Shown: positions 1 to 9,170, counted from the stretch's first letter. The stretch is DNA of 34,233 bases from Oleispira sp051275515 (GCA_051275515.1 JBNMOT010000015.1:1-34233), one strand, 5' to 3'. A program made the numbers and translations. The notes: generated by a model not told the origin, from the sequence alone.

Positions 1-1
1 G

Positions 2-127
2 CTAGCAGGAAAATACTTCTCTCATTGCAAACCCGTGCGCAGTACTAAAGAAGCGAACAACCCTGAGACGGCAAGTAAATTATGGGAAGTGAGTGAGCAG
101 TGGATGAAGGAGAGCCGTACTAATTAG
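2..127 (+). CDS. 3' end of a short-chain dehydrogenase (partial)
   Basis: Reading frame 2 is open from the window edge to a TAG at 125-127 and encodes about 41 residues that begin LAGKYFSHCK and end KLWEVSEQWMKESRTN. The GKYF..C segment followed by a KLWE-S-E helix is the usual C-terminus of retinol dehydrogenase-like short-chain dehydrogenases (SDR). The NAD(P)-binding and catalytic parts lie outside the window, so only the family is suggested. It converges on the crotonase gene that follows, with 27 bases between the two stop codons. Confidence 0.55.
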   Translation, partial: LAGKYFSHCKPVRSTKEANNPETASKLWEVSEQWMKESRTN

Positions 128-154
128 TACGAACCTCAAGTATTGATGATCTGA

Positions 155-1024
155 TTATTTTTCAAATAATCCTTTAATGGGCAACAGATCATCGTACTCA
201 GCTTGGGTCTTCATCGCTTTTGCTTGAAAGGTTTTCATCATGTCGTTCGGTCGGAACATACCCGCTTGCCACGTTGCCATGTATTTCAAGCTGTCTTCTA
301 CGGTATGGTCGCGACTGTAGTTGAGCATTTCTTTGCAACCCGTCACCGCGAGTGGTGAATTTGCCGCAATCTGCGCGGCTATTTCCATTACCCCCACCAG
401 CATGCTTTCTTGGTTATCATAAACTCGGTTCACTAAACCAAATTGCTGCGCTTCGGCGGCAGAGAATTTACGCCCGGTAAAGGCGAGCTCTTTTACGATA
501 CCCGCTGGCATTAACTTGGGCAGACGCTGCAGCGTGCCGACATCGGCCGTCATGCCCAATTCCGTTTCTTTAATGGTGAAATATGCATCAGCCGTGCAAT
601 AACGGCTATCGGAAGCACAGACCAAGTCTAATGCTCCACCAATACAGCCGCCTTGAATCGCAGTTAACACGGGTAAACGGACTTCTTCTAAAGAACTTAG
701 AGAATCTTGCAGCTGCAATACTAAACGACGCAGGCCTTCCGCCATACGCGACGGATCTTTTGATTGTGGCATGGTTGAAGTCTCGCTAAAGACACCCAGG
801 TCCATACCTGCAGAAAAGTGCTTTCCGGTAGAAGAGATAACAATAACGCGGGCATTGGTTTGGTTTTCAATATCCCGCATGCAAGCAGGAAGCTCTTGCC
901 AAAAAGCTTTATCCATAGAGTTCATGGCTTCTGGACGGGCAAACTGCACGTGAGCGACCTTATTTTCAAGGGTCACATTAAAACTTTTATAATCAGGTAA
1001 CGATGAAGTGTGTGGCGATGTCAT
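155..1024 (-). CDS. Crotonase-family enzyme, delta(3,5)-delta(2,4)-dienoyl-CoA isomerase type
   Basis: This 289-residue protein has the enoyl-CoA hydratase/isomerase fold. The first oxyanion-hole segment is GKHFSAGMDL (about 68-77) and the second is IQGGCIGGALDL (about 123-134). The segment KETELGMTADVGTLQRLP carries Glu153 and Asp161. Their spacing of eight residues, and the ADVGTLQRLP string, match the catalytic Glu/Asp pair of eukaryotic ECH1 dienoyl-CoA isomerases rather than the two-glutamate pattern of hydratases. The likely role is to reposition double bonds in odd-numbered unsaturated fatty acyl-CoAs during beta-oxidation in the cytoplasm. That would fit the secreted lipase upstream, but no other beta-oxidation gene is nearby. 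The ATG at 1024 has no clear Shine-Dalgarno. A plain enoyl-CoA hydratase is the alternative. Confidence 0.85.
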   Translation of the reverse strand: MTSPHTSSLPDYKSFNVTLENKVAHVQFARPEAMNSMDKAFWQELPACMRDIENQTNARVIVISSTGKHFSAGMDLGVFSETSTMPQSKDPSRMAEGLRRLVLQLQDSLSSLEEVRLPVLTAIQGGCIGGALDLVCASDSRYCTADAYFTIKETELGMTADVGTLQRLPKLMPAGIVKELAFTGRKFSAAEAQQFGLVNRVYDNQESMLVGVMEIAAQIAANSPLAVTGCKEMLNYSRDHTVEDSLKYMATWQAGMFRPNDMMKTFQAKAMKTQAEYDDLLPIKGLFEK

Positions 1025-1157
1025 AGAGGCAGTCTCTGCAGTAGCGCCGTATTAGAAACGGCTTTATATTTACACGGTAAATATAAATCACAAGACGCGT
1101 TAACGCAAAGACCCTTAATATAAGACCCTTAATACTCAAACCAATAGTAGAAAGAGG

Positions 1158-2192
1158 CTACAACCCAGTCAGTGCTCGCACTCGAATGGATTCTGTTGCA
1201 TCAAAATCACGGGCCAATAAAGCATTCACCGCAGTTTCTTGGTCTGTTTCACTTAATCCAGATGCCGATATAGAGTTGTATGTAGCATTAAATGCATCCA
1301 ATCTTTGCTGCCATTGATCACGGGTTTGATCTAGCGCCGCCAACGCGATCGCAGCGTCTTCACCTAACGACTGTGCGCGCATTTGATAAATATCAGCCGA
1401 CGTTTTTCCCTCGGACCTCATAACGTTGGCTTGCTGATATATTCTTGCAGGCGCCATTGTGCGTTCTCTCCCAACTCTGATATCTTCGGGCAATGATGCC
1501 TCTAAAGCGTTTACCTGCTGTTGTTTCTCTATCGCTGTTAACTCTGTGTTTTGCTGAATGGTTAAGTGATCAAGCATAAACGCATCGTATTCTGCTTCGG
1601 CTGCAAATAATGCATCACTCTCAATAGGGGTAAAATATTCTTGTTGGATGGTCGTTAATATTTCTTTTTGACGGCGAATATTATCTAACTCAGACAGGGT
1701 GTTATCACGCGGTTGCTGCTCTAAATTAGCAAGTTCAACTTTGTAATCAATAAAGCGTTTAAGCGCATCATAACCTTGCGCGAGTGCAGGCGCAGATAAC
1801 TGCAACGCTAGGGCGTTTTGGATGCGCAATAAAATATCATCAAGCATTTCTTCACCCATTGCCGACAAATACAATTCGAATAAATCTTTCAGTTCCATGC
1901 CAACGATTAAATTGCCATCACCGTCTAGTGGCAGAGCAATATTTAAATCAATATCGACTAAACTTTTAGGCAGAGACTTTTTAAAGGTGTTGATCTCATG
2001 CTGCGGCATCGTCACATTGAGATTTTCAGACATAGCGTTTTCGAATGCCACTTCGTTAATAACCAGAAGGGGGTTCAGTGCGTTGTCCATCGTGGGTTTT
2101 TTTAAATCATTCTCATAATCAACGCTCAAAAAAAATGATAAAAATAAAGTTATTGAAATACCGCTAACTAATATTATTTTATTATTATGCAA
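1158..2192 (-). CDS. lifO: Lipase chaperone (lipase-specific foldase)
   Basis: This 344-residue protein starts with a short N-region and one hydrophobic segment (about 6-23), then is helical and charged. That is the layout of Lif foldases, which sit in the inner membrane and fold the lipase in the periplasm before type II secretion. The family motif is recognisable as DLFELYLSAMGEE (about 103-115), corresponding to the R-x-x-F-D-Y-x-x-S-A-x-G-E signature, with Leu-Lys in place of the usual Arg. It lies just downstream of the lipase on the same strand. The start is a TTG at 2192. An in-frame stop sits two codons upstream and the next ATG falls after the membrane anchor, so TTG is the only start that keeps the anchor. 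Confidence 0.88.
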   Translation of the reverse strand: MHNNKIILVSGISITLFLSFFLSVDYENDLKKPTMDNALNPLLVINEVAFENAMSENLNVTMPQHEINTFKKSLPKSLVDIDLNIALPLDGDGNLIVGMELKDLFELYLSAMGEEMLDDILLRIQNALALQLSAPALAQGYDALKRFIDYKVELANLEQQPRDNTLSELDNIRRQKEILTTIQQEYFTPIESDALFAAEAEYDAFMLDHLTIQQNTELTAIEKQQQVNALEASLPEDIRVGRERTMAPARIYQQANVMRSEGKTSADIYQMRAQSLGEDAAIALAALDQTRDQWQQRLDAFNATYNSISASGLSETDQETAVNALLARDFDATESIRVRALTGL

Positions 2193-2231
2193 TGGTTAAT
2201 CCATTTTTTAACGATTAATTTATAACAAAGA

Positions 2232-2266
2232 AATGACGACTGAGTCGTCAATACTCAGCCGTCATT
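2232..2266 (-). promoter_or_regulatory. Hairpin between lipase and chaperone genes
   Basis: Two 14-base arms (2232-2245 and 2253-2266) pair at all but one position around a 7-base loop. On the transcribed minus strand the hairpin follows the lipase stop and precedes the chaperone start. Only a weak, interrupted U-run (TCTTTGTT) follows it. It could be a partial terminator or a processing/stability element that makes more lipase than chaperone message. The structure is seen; the role is inferred. Confidence 0.55.
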
Positions 2267-2306
2267 CAATTCATACTCGATCAAACTCCGTTTTAAAAGT
2301 GACTGA

Positions 2307-3260
2307 CTAAAGACCCATATTTTTTAAACGATTGGCATGATTCTTAAACACGGTCTTAGGATTGGTATCAACAATAGAGACAAGGCCTAATACATGGTTA
2401 TTGATATCAAGATGATTCATTCTGTAATCATCCCGCAGCACTCGACCGAAATGATTTGCACACACACCCGTAATACCATCGTTTTGTGCACCGTTAAACG
2501 CCAGTGAGCTTGCCCCGAATAATAGATCTGACGGATCAATAGCGGTTGTTACGGGTGACCCACCCCCCCATGAAAATAACTTAACATCATGGCCATTAAC
2601 CGATACAGAACGAGCCCCTTCGCCACATGCTTGTGACGGTAAACCCAGTGGGTAGCGGGCATTAAAGTCAGCGGCACCCGCTTCGCTGAACTCGCCTAAC
2701 ATGGCATAGATATCGGATTCACTGGCTTTATTATCGGATAATAAATTGACCAGATCTCCGACTGCATTGCCTACCACAGCGACCAAGTTGGCTTGCGCTG
2801 TGCCTTGTGGTGCTATATTCATTGCTAGATCTGCAATAGGTGAACCCGTATGGGGCGTCGACATAGACGTAACGGACGCGACTAAATCAGGGCGTACCGT
2901 CATGACGTACCGAGAAGTAACACCGCCTTGGCTATGTCCCATTAAATTGAACTTAGTAATCTTTCCATTGGAGCTGGCTTTGATTTCATCAAGCTGAGCG
3001 ATTAACTGTTCGCCACGATTAACCGAACTATTAAACGCATTAATTTTGGGTACAAAAACTTTACCACCACGAGATTCTATAGCGGAAGGAATTTGATACC
3101 AATAATCGATACCGGCAATGGTATCAAAGGCAAAAATTCCGGGTACTAAAACAATAGGATGTTTTGTTTGAGTGTATTTAAAATAATTGCTAAACCAACC
3201 TGCTTGCGTGGGAGCAGACAAAGTCATTATTGCAATAACAGCCGTTAATAGTTTTTTCAT
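2307..3260 (-). CDS. lipA: Secreted triacylglycerol lipase, foldase-dependent (family I.1/I.2 type)
   Basis: This 317-residue alpha/beta hydrolase has a signal peptide cleaved near APTQA-GW (residue 20). The nucleophile is Ser110 in GHSQGG. The acid is probably the Asp of QNDGITG and the base the His of RMNHLD. The two cysteines in QACGEG and TGVCANH match the conserved disulfide of the Pseudomonas/Burkholderia lipases, and DPSD plus NHLD match its calcium site. It aligns with Pseudomonas aeruginosa LipA almost end to end, including the NHANRLKN-type tail. The usual His-Gly of the oxyanion region is Pro-Gly here (VLVPGIFAFD). The ATG at 3260 has an AAGG ribosome site 7 bases upstream. The gene is followed by its chaperone and is divergent from an AraC regulator. 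Confidence 0.93.
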   Translation of the reverse strand: MKKLLTAVIAIMTLSAPTQAGWFSNYFKYTQTKHPIVLVPGIFAFDTIAGIDYWYQIPSAIESRGGKVFVPKINAFNSSVNRGEQLIAQLDEIKASSNGKITKFNLMGHSQGGVTSRYVMTVRPDLVASVTSMSTPHTGSPIADLAMNIAPQGTAQANLVAVVGNAVGDLVNLLSDNKASESDIYAMLGEFSEAGAADFNARYPLGLPSQACGEGARSVSVNGHDVKLFSWGGGSPVTTAIDPSDLLFGASSLAFNGAQNDGITGVCANHFGRVLRDDYRMNHLDINNHVLGLVSIVDTNPKTVFKNHANRLKNMGL

Positions 3261-3404
3261 AGTGAACCTTCAATTTTGTTTTTATTAGTAAGAAGTACAA
3301 ATTTAGAATAGGCCTAGTTTTTTTATCTCACTTGTACGAACTGATTAATCTTGGTAACTTTAAAAATAATCACAAAAATTAATTTTTCTCTCGTGAGATT
3401 CGAT

Positions 3405-4199
3405 ATGGCAGTTCAATCACTTCCTTCTCTTCTTTACTTGTGGGACAAACGTACCTTATACATTGGACCTTTATTCAACACCCTCGCATTATCTCAAGGC
3501 GCTGCTACTCTGGTGGTCTCACTGGATAAACCCATCTCTTTTAGCATTGAAGGTGACTCAGAAAATATTAAATGCACGAGCCTTTTATTACCGGCAGGCT
3601 TGTCGGTTACCATTAATACGGGGGATGCGATTGTAGCAAACTGCAACCTGGATGCTTTGGGTGCTGACTTCTCTGGTATTTCAGAACTGATGCAACAGCA
3701 CCACGGTAAAGTTGGCTACGATCTTAAGCAATACGGGGAGTTCCAGCAGGTTTATAAAACATTACAAGCTCAGCAATTAGACTCTAAGGACGCTTATTCT
3801 TTATTAGAGGATTTACTTGAGAAACGCTTTAGTCAGTTTTACCCCAATCACGCCATCGATAGCCGAGTGGCGAAGGTGGTTGAAAAAATTAAACAAACGG
3901 CGAATGATAACTTGTCGGTCGATGACCTTGCGAGCTTAGTCAATTTATCGGTGCCGCGCTTGGTTCAAATATTTAAAAAGCAAACAGGGGTTCCTATGCG
4001 CCGTTATCGACTGTGGCATAGGCTGTATATAATGGCGGTAGAGATGGCTTCTGGCAGTAACTTAACAGATGCCGCTATCAATGCGGGATTTACCGATTCT
4101 GCTCATTTTTCGCATACGTTTAAGGCGATGTTTGGAACCAGTCCCACCACTATTTTGCTACAACCGAACGGATTAAAAATCATAATCAAAAACACATAA
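3405..4199 (+). CDS. AraC-family transcriptional regulator
   Basis: About 264 residues. The last 100 residues hold the two AraC helix-turn-helix motifs: first DDLASLVNLSVPRLVQIFKK, then the GFTDSAHFSHTFKAMFGTSP signature. The N-terminal half has a cupin-like beta-rich pattern and probably binds an effector or mediates dimerisation. The ATG at 3405 is preferred over a TTG at 3351 because GTGAG lies 7 bases before it and the upstream residues look unlike the family. It is divergent from the lipase operon, sharing a 144-base intergenic region, so it may regulate the lipase; this is inferred from position only. Its stop is 14 bases from the convergent hydrolase gene. Confidence 0.85.
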   Translation: MAVQSLPSLLYLWDKRTLYIGPLFNTLALSQGAATLVVSLDKPISFSIEGDSENIKCTSLLLPAGLSVTINTGDAIVANCNLDALGADFSGISELMQQHHGKVGYDLKQYGEFQQVYKTLQAQQLDSKDAYSLLEDLLEKRFSQFYPNHAIDSRVAKVVEKIKQTANDNLSVDDLASLVNLSVPRLVQIFKKQTGVPMRRYRLWHRLYIMAVEMASGSNLTDAAINAGFTDSAHFSHTFKAMFGTSPTTILLQPNGLKIIIKNT

Positions 4200-4213
4200 G
4201 ACCCGCTGAAACG

Positions 4214-5110
4214 TTAACGTTTGAAAAGGCCTTGTGAGTGATTTTTTTGCAAGAAAAGGTCGACTTGATGGAAGACCTTTTTAGATATATCACCGTTGAT
4301 TATGCCGTGTTGGTCAAAATCAATTTCATGATACGTTTTAGTTTGGCTACCGATAAGTCTATAAATGTCTTTACTACTTTGCACATCGACCTTCGGATCA
4401 TGGGTTGCATGCATGACCAGTGTGGGTAAAGCGATGCTGGCCAAATTTTGGCGCACGCCCTCCATCAATTTTTTAATTTGAACGATACTGCTAACGGGGC
4501 AGTGTAAATAATTAATATGGGGGTTATCGGCATGATTAGTCACAAATTCTTTTGTTACTTTACTCGCCTTAATCAAGTTGAATACTTTATTCCAGTAGTT
4601 AACCGGGCTCGCAAAATTTGCGGAAAACTTCTTCAGCTTCAGCGGCGCACTGATACAAATAAGGGCACTAAACTTTTTCGGATGCTTAATCGCCATATTA
4701 AGTGCAAGCGCTGCACCGGTAGAGAACCCAGCCAAAATAATATCATCACAACATTCTTCGAGTATTTTATAGCCCCGCTCTACTGCTTGTATCCATTCTA
4801 GTTTGTCCCGAGTCGCCAAATCAGTGGCCGATGTACCATGGCCAGTAAGCCTAGGCGCATACACATTGAAGCCCTGTGCATGTAACGCATCAGCCCACTG
4901 CTTTACCTCAAAGGGCGCCGCCATAAGGCCATGTATCAGTAATACCCCTTTTGTATTTTCAGGGTGATGCAGAAGATACGGTTTGCCGATTGTTTTATCT
5001 TTGCTTTCACCCTCAATCGCATGAAATTTATAGTCTTGATCAAACAGTGACTCTTCATGCGCTAACCACTGTTTACAGCATGCATTTAAAGGTTTTTTAA
5101 TGGTATTCAT
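4214..5110 (-). CDS. Alpha/beta hydrolase (serine aminopeptidase S33 / carboxylesterase type)
   Basis: About 298 residues in the canonical alpha/beta hydrolase order. LLIHGLMAAPFEV (His60-Gly61) forms the oxyanion region. APRLTGHGTS is typical of monoacylglycerol lipase/Est30-like enzymes. The nucleophile is Ser130 in GFSTG. The acid is probably in HATHDPKVD and the base in DQHGII near the C-terminus. No signal peptide is visible, so it is probably a cytoplasmic esterase or lipase of unknown substrate. The ATG at 5110 overlaps the upstream stop as TAATG, suggesting translational coupling with the hemolysin-III-like gene. A longer reading starting at 5161 would intrude 17 codons into that gene and is less likely. 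Confidence 0.85.
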   Translation of the reverse strand: MNTIKKPLNACCKQWLAHEESLFDQDYKFHAIEGESKDKTIGKPYLLHHPENTKGVLLIHGLMAAPFEVKQWADALHAQGFNVYAPRLTGHGTSATDLATRDKLEWIQAVERGYKILEECCDDIILAGFSTGAALALNMAIKHPKKFSALICISAPLKLKKFSANFASPVNYWNKVFNLIKASKVTKEFVTNHADNPHINYLHCPVSSIVQIKKLMEGVRQNLASIALPTLVMHATHDPKVDVQSSKDIYRLIGSQTKTYHEIDFDQHGIINGDISKKVFHQVDLFLQKNHSQGLFKR

Positions 5111-5760
5111 TAGACGATAGCCGCTGTTGAAAAGGCACTGTATATTAAGGCGTAGTGACAACCTGCTCCAATCAATACCATCACATGAAATAACTCATGG
5201 AAGCTAAAGATACCTGGAAATAATAAAGGTTTTTTAACCGCGTAAAACAACGCGCCTAAGCTGAATGCTACGCCACCACTAAACAACAAGCTGACTTGGT
5301 TTTGGCTCATGTTCTCTAATATTTGGCTGATGGGTAATACGACTAACCATCCCATCATTAAAAACATGACGGCATAGATCATGCGGGGCGCGCGAGGGAA
5401 AAATATTTGAGACAACATCCCAAAAGCCACCAGTCCCCATTGAACAGAGATCATCGGTAGACGCCAATCATCATCCAAAAAGAAGTAACAGACGGGGGTG
5501 TAAGAGCCTGCGATCATGAAAAATATAGCGAGACGATCCATTTTCCGCCAAAAAGATAATTCGTTATCTTCTGTTTTAAAAAAATGATAAAGCGAGCTGG
5601 CAAGCAACAAAAAAATAACTGATAAACCATAAACAGCCGCCACGGCGACCATGGAAGCTGAACCTGAGGCGGTATAAAGTAAAAAAACGGTCGCGATAAT
5701 AGCGACAACCATACCAATCAAATGTGAATAAAAATTGAATAACTCTTCTGACTTAACCAC
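5110..5760 (-). CDS. Hemolysin III / PAQR-family membrane protein
   Basis: This 216-residue protein has about seven hydrophobic segments and the HlyIII/YqfA (PAQR-like) signatures: SSLYHF in the second segment, KMDR followed by a GSYTP turn, and FSFHELFHVMVLIGAGCHY at the end. The Ser, Asp and His residues of these motifs form the metal site in the superfamily. Bacterial members are inner-membrane proteins linked to membrane lipid homeostasis, but their reaction is not settled. The GTG start at 5760 is backed by GGAGGT 5-6 bases upstream. It is the first gene of a two-gene unit with the hydrolase at 4214-5110. Confidence 0.9.
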   Translation of the reverse strand: MVKSEELFNFYSHLIGMVVAIIATVFLLYTASGSASMVAVAAVYGLSVIFLLLASSLYHFFKTEDNELSFWRKMDRLAIFFMIAGSYTPVCYFFLDDDWRLPMISVQWGLVAFGMLSQIFFPRAPRMIYAVMFLMMGWLVVLPISQILENMSQNQVSLLFSGGVAFSLGALFYAVKKPLLFPGIFSFHELFHVMVLIGAGCHYALIYSAFSTAAIV

Positions 5761-5898
5761 TCGCTACCTCCAGTAGTTCATTAAACTTACCGGAGGGATG
5801 GTAACATGAATTAAATACGACCCATTCACTTATGTTTAGTAAACAACTGTTCGCTATTTCAATTATTGATCACTTATAGCAATGACCCGAGCGGAGCG

Positions 5899-6561
5899 TT
5901 ATTGGGCAAAAACAACCGAATCGCCAAGTTCAGCCCGATCCGTGCGTGCCTTATTCGCGGGCGCTTCTTCATCGGCATAGCCAAATGACATACCAAATAG
6001 AACACCACGTTCTTCTGGCAATTCGAACATCTCGCGTATTGGCCCAGGAAATTGGCCCAAAGCGCCTTGCATGCAGCTAGAAATGCCTTGCTCTTTTAAT
6101 AGCAGAGTCAGCGTTTGTGCATAAATACCGATATCAACAGCGCCCATAATGTCGAGATATTTGTCCATGGTAAAAATAGCGACATGGGGCGCTTCAAAAA
6201 AGGACCAATTACGTAACATCGCCATTTGGCGCTTCTGTTTTTCTTCACGCCCAATGTCCATGGCACTGTATAACGCGTTCGCCGCACCAAACTGACGATC
6301 TCGGTGCTCGCCTTGGTAAGCAATTGCCCAATTAAAATCGGGTGTTGGCTTTTGTTGCTGCATGACGTTTTGAATCAATTTGTTCTTTAACGCGTCTTTT
6401 TGCTTACCTGAAACCACCAATACTTTCCAAGGCTGCACATTACAATTGGAGGGGGATTGCTGGGCTTTGGAGAAAATTTCTTGAAGAATGTCTTGCTCGA
6501 CAGGTTCTTTTTTAAATCCGCGACAAGATACTCGGTTTTCTACCACTTCAGTGACGTTCAT
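5899..6561 (-). CDS. FMN-dependent nitroreductase-family oxidoreductase
   Basis: About 220 residues of the nitroreductase fold (PF00881). The family motifs are NRVSCRGF near the N-terminus and SPSNCNVQPW (both around the FMN phosphate), GISSCMQGALG in the dimer/active-site helix, and the closing FGMSFGYADEEAPANKARTDR segment. Members reduce nitroaromatics, quinones or enones with NAD(P)H; the physiological substrate cannot be read from the sequence. The ATG at 6561 has CAGGT about 8 bases upstream and is chosen over a TTG two codons earlier. It seems to be transcribed alone. Confidence 0.9.
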   Translation of the reverse strand: MNVTEVVENRVSCRGFKKEPVEQDILQEIFSKAQQSPSNCNVQPWKVLVVSGKQKDALKNKLIQNVMQQQKPTPDFNWAIAYQGEHRDRQFGAANALYSAMDIGREEKQKRQMAMLRNWSFFEAPHVAIFTMDKYLDIMGAVDIGIYAQTLTLLLKEQGISSCMQGALGQFPGPIREMFELPEERGVLFGMSFGYADEEAPANKARTDRAELGDSVVFAQ

Positions 6562-6713
6562 TATCAATACCTGCTAATTTTATTATGGTGACTCTTACTT
6601 ATTGAACATATTAGCGAACTATAATAATAAACCGAATGAATTTTACTAATCTATATCTATTCATCCTATTATTGCTAACCGATACCCTAGAAATCAGCGC
6701 ACAGGTACTCCGG

Positions 6714-7610
6714 CTACTGGCCCTCACTGTTTCTTTCAACAATGCCCATCATCTTGTACGTCAGCACGGCCGCCGAAAATTCGTAACAGTGAAAGCCTGC
6801 GATCGGGGCAAACTCGGTCACATCAAAGCCAATGATATTACGCTGCTTAGCCACGCACTCAAACAGTGATAAGGTTTGATACCATGCCAACCCGCCGGGA
6901 ACCGGAGTACCGGTGGATGGAAATACCGAAGGATCCATACCGTCGATATCCAATGTAAAGAAGACATTCTTTGGAAAGTCTTTTGGCAATTCAAAGCTGC
7001 CCACATTGTTGGGTACCAGTTCTTCAGCATCGAGGTGATAGACACCGTGCTTTTTCCGAATCTCAACTTCTTCTTGGCAGAAGGCGCGGATACCTAATTG
7101 AAATAAAGGAATGCCTTCGTCTACCACGCGTTTCATGACAGAGGCATGACTATAAGGATTCCCTTCATAGGCTTCACGTAAATCAGCATGAGCGTCTATT
7201 TGCACGACGCCGAAGTCACTTACGCCTGCGGCCAATAAGCCCTTAATAATGCCATAGGTGACAGTATGCTCGCCGCCTAACCCAATTGGGAAACCACCGG
7301 CTTCAACAATGGCCTGAGTATCACGGGCAATATTATTCACCACGGTTTCCGCATCGCCTGTCATATCAACAGGGGGATGAGTGTAAATGCCTTGATCACT
7401 GGGCGTGCTTTTACCGTCCCACGTTTCTAACTGCCACGAGGCTTCTAAAATCTTGGCGGGGCCTAAACCCGTGCCGCCGCCATAAGATACTGATTCTTCG
7501 TAGGGAATAGGCAATATATGAAAACGGGCGTCTTCTTTTTTAGGGTGTTTAAATTCAGAACCTAAAAAAATGGGATAGCCTGGGGCCGCTAGCTGATCAA
7601 ATTCTTCCAT
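6714..7610 (-). CDS. speB: Agmatinase (ureohydrolase family)
   Basis: About 298 residues with the full set of ureohydrolase metal motifs: GLGGEHTVTYG, DAHADLR and DIDGMDPS. These hold the two manganese ions. The segment SYGGGTGLGPAKILEAS is typical of agmatinase/arginase-family proteins. The enzyme would hydrolyse agmatine to putrescine and urea in the cytoplasm. Guanidinobutyrase or another ureohydrolase specificity cannot be excluded, and no speA (arginine decarboxylase) is in the window. The ATG at 7610 is preceded by AGAGAAGA; an upstream TTG at 7640 is less likely. Confidence 0.82.
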   Translation of the reverse strand: MEEFDQLAAPGYPIFLGSEFKHPKKEDARFHILPIPYEESVSYGGGTGLGPAKILEASWQLETWDGKSTPSDQGIYTHPPVDMTGDAETVVNNIARDTQAIVEAGGFPIGLGGEHTVTYGIIKGLLAAGVSDFGVVQIDAHADLREAYEGNPYSHASVMKRVVDEGIPLFQLGIRAFCQEEVEIRKKHGVYHLDAEELVPNNVGSFELPKDFPKNVFFTLDIDGMDPSVFPSTGTPVPGGLAWYQTLSLFECVAKQRNIIGFDVTEFAPIAGFHCYEFSAAVLTYKMMGIVERNSEGQ

Positions 7611-7680
7611 TGTCTTCTCTGTATAAATAGTCTGTATCAATAATCGGTATTAATAAGTCTGTGATAATAAGGTTTAGTAT

Positions 7681-9033
7681 TTATACAGAGTCTGATTCTG
7701 AATAGCCCGCCCAAATATCAGTATTAATTGACGACTTACTTTTTAAATTTTTCTTAGGCTTTTTCTTGCCGTTATTCTTACCCGTGCCTGCAGGCGGTGC
7801 CATCGGTTTGTCTTCCGCATAAGATGAATCAAAAAGCGCCTCATCAACTTCGAAACCTGCGACTTCTTCAAGCTCAAGCCAAATTTTGTTCTTCTTCTCG
7901 ATGATTCTGAAATGATGATAATCTTCATAATCAATCAAGGATAACGCTAACCCGACTTCCCCTGCGCGGCCACTGCGACCGATTCGGTGCATGTAATCTA
8001 ATGGGCTTCTGGGTAAATCATAGTTGATGACCACCGGCAGTTTTGCGATGTCTAAACCACGCGCCGCAATGTCGGTAGCAATCAATACCTCGATATCACC
8101 CGCTTTAAACCCTTCCAGCACACGACTACGAGCGCCCTGACCTTTATCACCATGAAATACTTCGGCGGTAATATCATGCTTAGAGAGCTTATACGCTAAA
8201 TGCTCACAACCGTTTTTAGAGTTAACGAACACAAGCACTTGTCGCCATGCATGCTTCTTAATTAAATTTGCTAATACGGCGGTTTTTTCGCCTTTATTCA
8301 CGTTAAAAACACGCTGTACTAGGGTACTGGTTTCTGCGCTTTGAACTTGTATTTCAACAGGGTCGTTCAGTAATTCGGCGGTTAAGGCTTTTACTTGCTC
8401 TGGAAAAGTGGCTGAGAATAATAAAATTTGTTTTTGCTTTGGCGTCAATGCTAGTAATGCCGACAGCTCTTCGGTAAAGCCTAAGCTCAACATGCGATCG
8501 GCTTCATCAAGCACCAAGGTTTTAATCCTATCAAGCTTAATGGCATTATTTGAAATTAAATCGAGTAATCGACCCGGCGTCGCCACCAAAATATCAGTAC
8601 CGCCCCGTAATGCCTGCATTTGAGTATTCACCGATACACCGCCAAATACGGCAACCGTTTTGATCGCACCATTAAAATGCACCGCATAAGATCGAATACT
8701 GTCGGCAACCTGTTTGGCAAGTTCACGAGTCGGTACCAAAACCAAACCCGTCACATAGTTACCTTCTCGGTTTTGGCTACTGGATGATTTTTCTTCATTT
8801 TGATATCGCGAGAGTTGCTGCAACAGCGGCAGTGCAAAAGTCGCTGTTTTACCCGAACCGGTATTGGCCCCTGCAATAAGGTCACGTCCTGCTAATACAC
8901 AGGGAATCGCTTGCGCTTGAATAGGCGTTGGCTGATGGTATTCAAGGTCTATTAAGCGGGCTAACAAACGGGGAATAAGGCCTAAATCGTGAAAGGAGGC
9001 AGGTGTTGTGACTTCGGTATTGGCAGACGTCAT
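7681..9033 (-). CDS. DEAD-box ATP-dependent RNA helicase (RhlE-like)
   Basis: This 450-residue helicase has all the core motifs in order: Q motif (YHQPTPIQAQAIP), motif I ANTGSGKT, Ia PTRELA, Ib TPGRLLD, II DEAD, III SAT, IV VFVNSK, V ATDIAARGLD and VI HRIGRSGRAG. The core is followed by a short lysine-rich tail (NNGKKKPKKNLKSKS), a common RNA-binding extension. It resembles RhlE/SrmB-type helicases that act in ribosome assembly or RNA decay, but the exact orthologue is uncertain. The gene stands alone. Five copies of a 10-base repeat lie about 140-190 bases upstream of its start. Confidence 0.92.
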   Translation of the reverse strand: MTSANTEVTTPASFHDLGLIPRLLARLIDLEYHQPTPIQAQAIPCVLAGRDLIAGANTGSGKTATFALPLLQQLSRYQNEEKSSSSQNREGNYVTGLVLVPTRELAKQVADSIRSYAVHFNGAIKTVAVFGGVSVNTQMQALRGGTDILVATPGRLLDLISNNAIKLDRIKTLVLDEADRMLSLGFTEELSALLALTPKQKQILLFSATFPEQVKALTAELLNDPVEIQVQSAETSTLVQRVFNVNKGEKTAVLANLIKKHAWRQVLVFVNSKNGCEHLAYKLSKHDITAEVFHGDKGQGARSRVLEGFKAGDIEVLIATDIAARGLDIAKLPVVINYDLPRSPLDYMHRIGRSGRAGEVGLALSLIDYEDYHHFRIIEKKNKIWLELEEVAGFEVDEALFDSSYAEDKPMAPPAGTGKNNGKKKPKKNLKSKSSINTDIWAGYSESDSV

Positions 9034-9170
9034 GAATGTAAGGGCTCAATTAGAAATAATAACCCCATTTTAGCGTATTTATGCCTTTAAGTTAGCGGAA
9101 TTAACCTGACTTTCTTTACTGCTAGCGACGACACCTTTATCGCGTGCGTGCGTGTAACGTTGGACATCTT

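Noticed and set aside
4210..4221. AACGTTAACGTT palindrome between the AraC and hydrolase genes as a terminator
   Set aside because: It is short, AT-rich, overlaps the hydrolase stop and has no U-run on either side.
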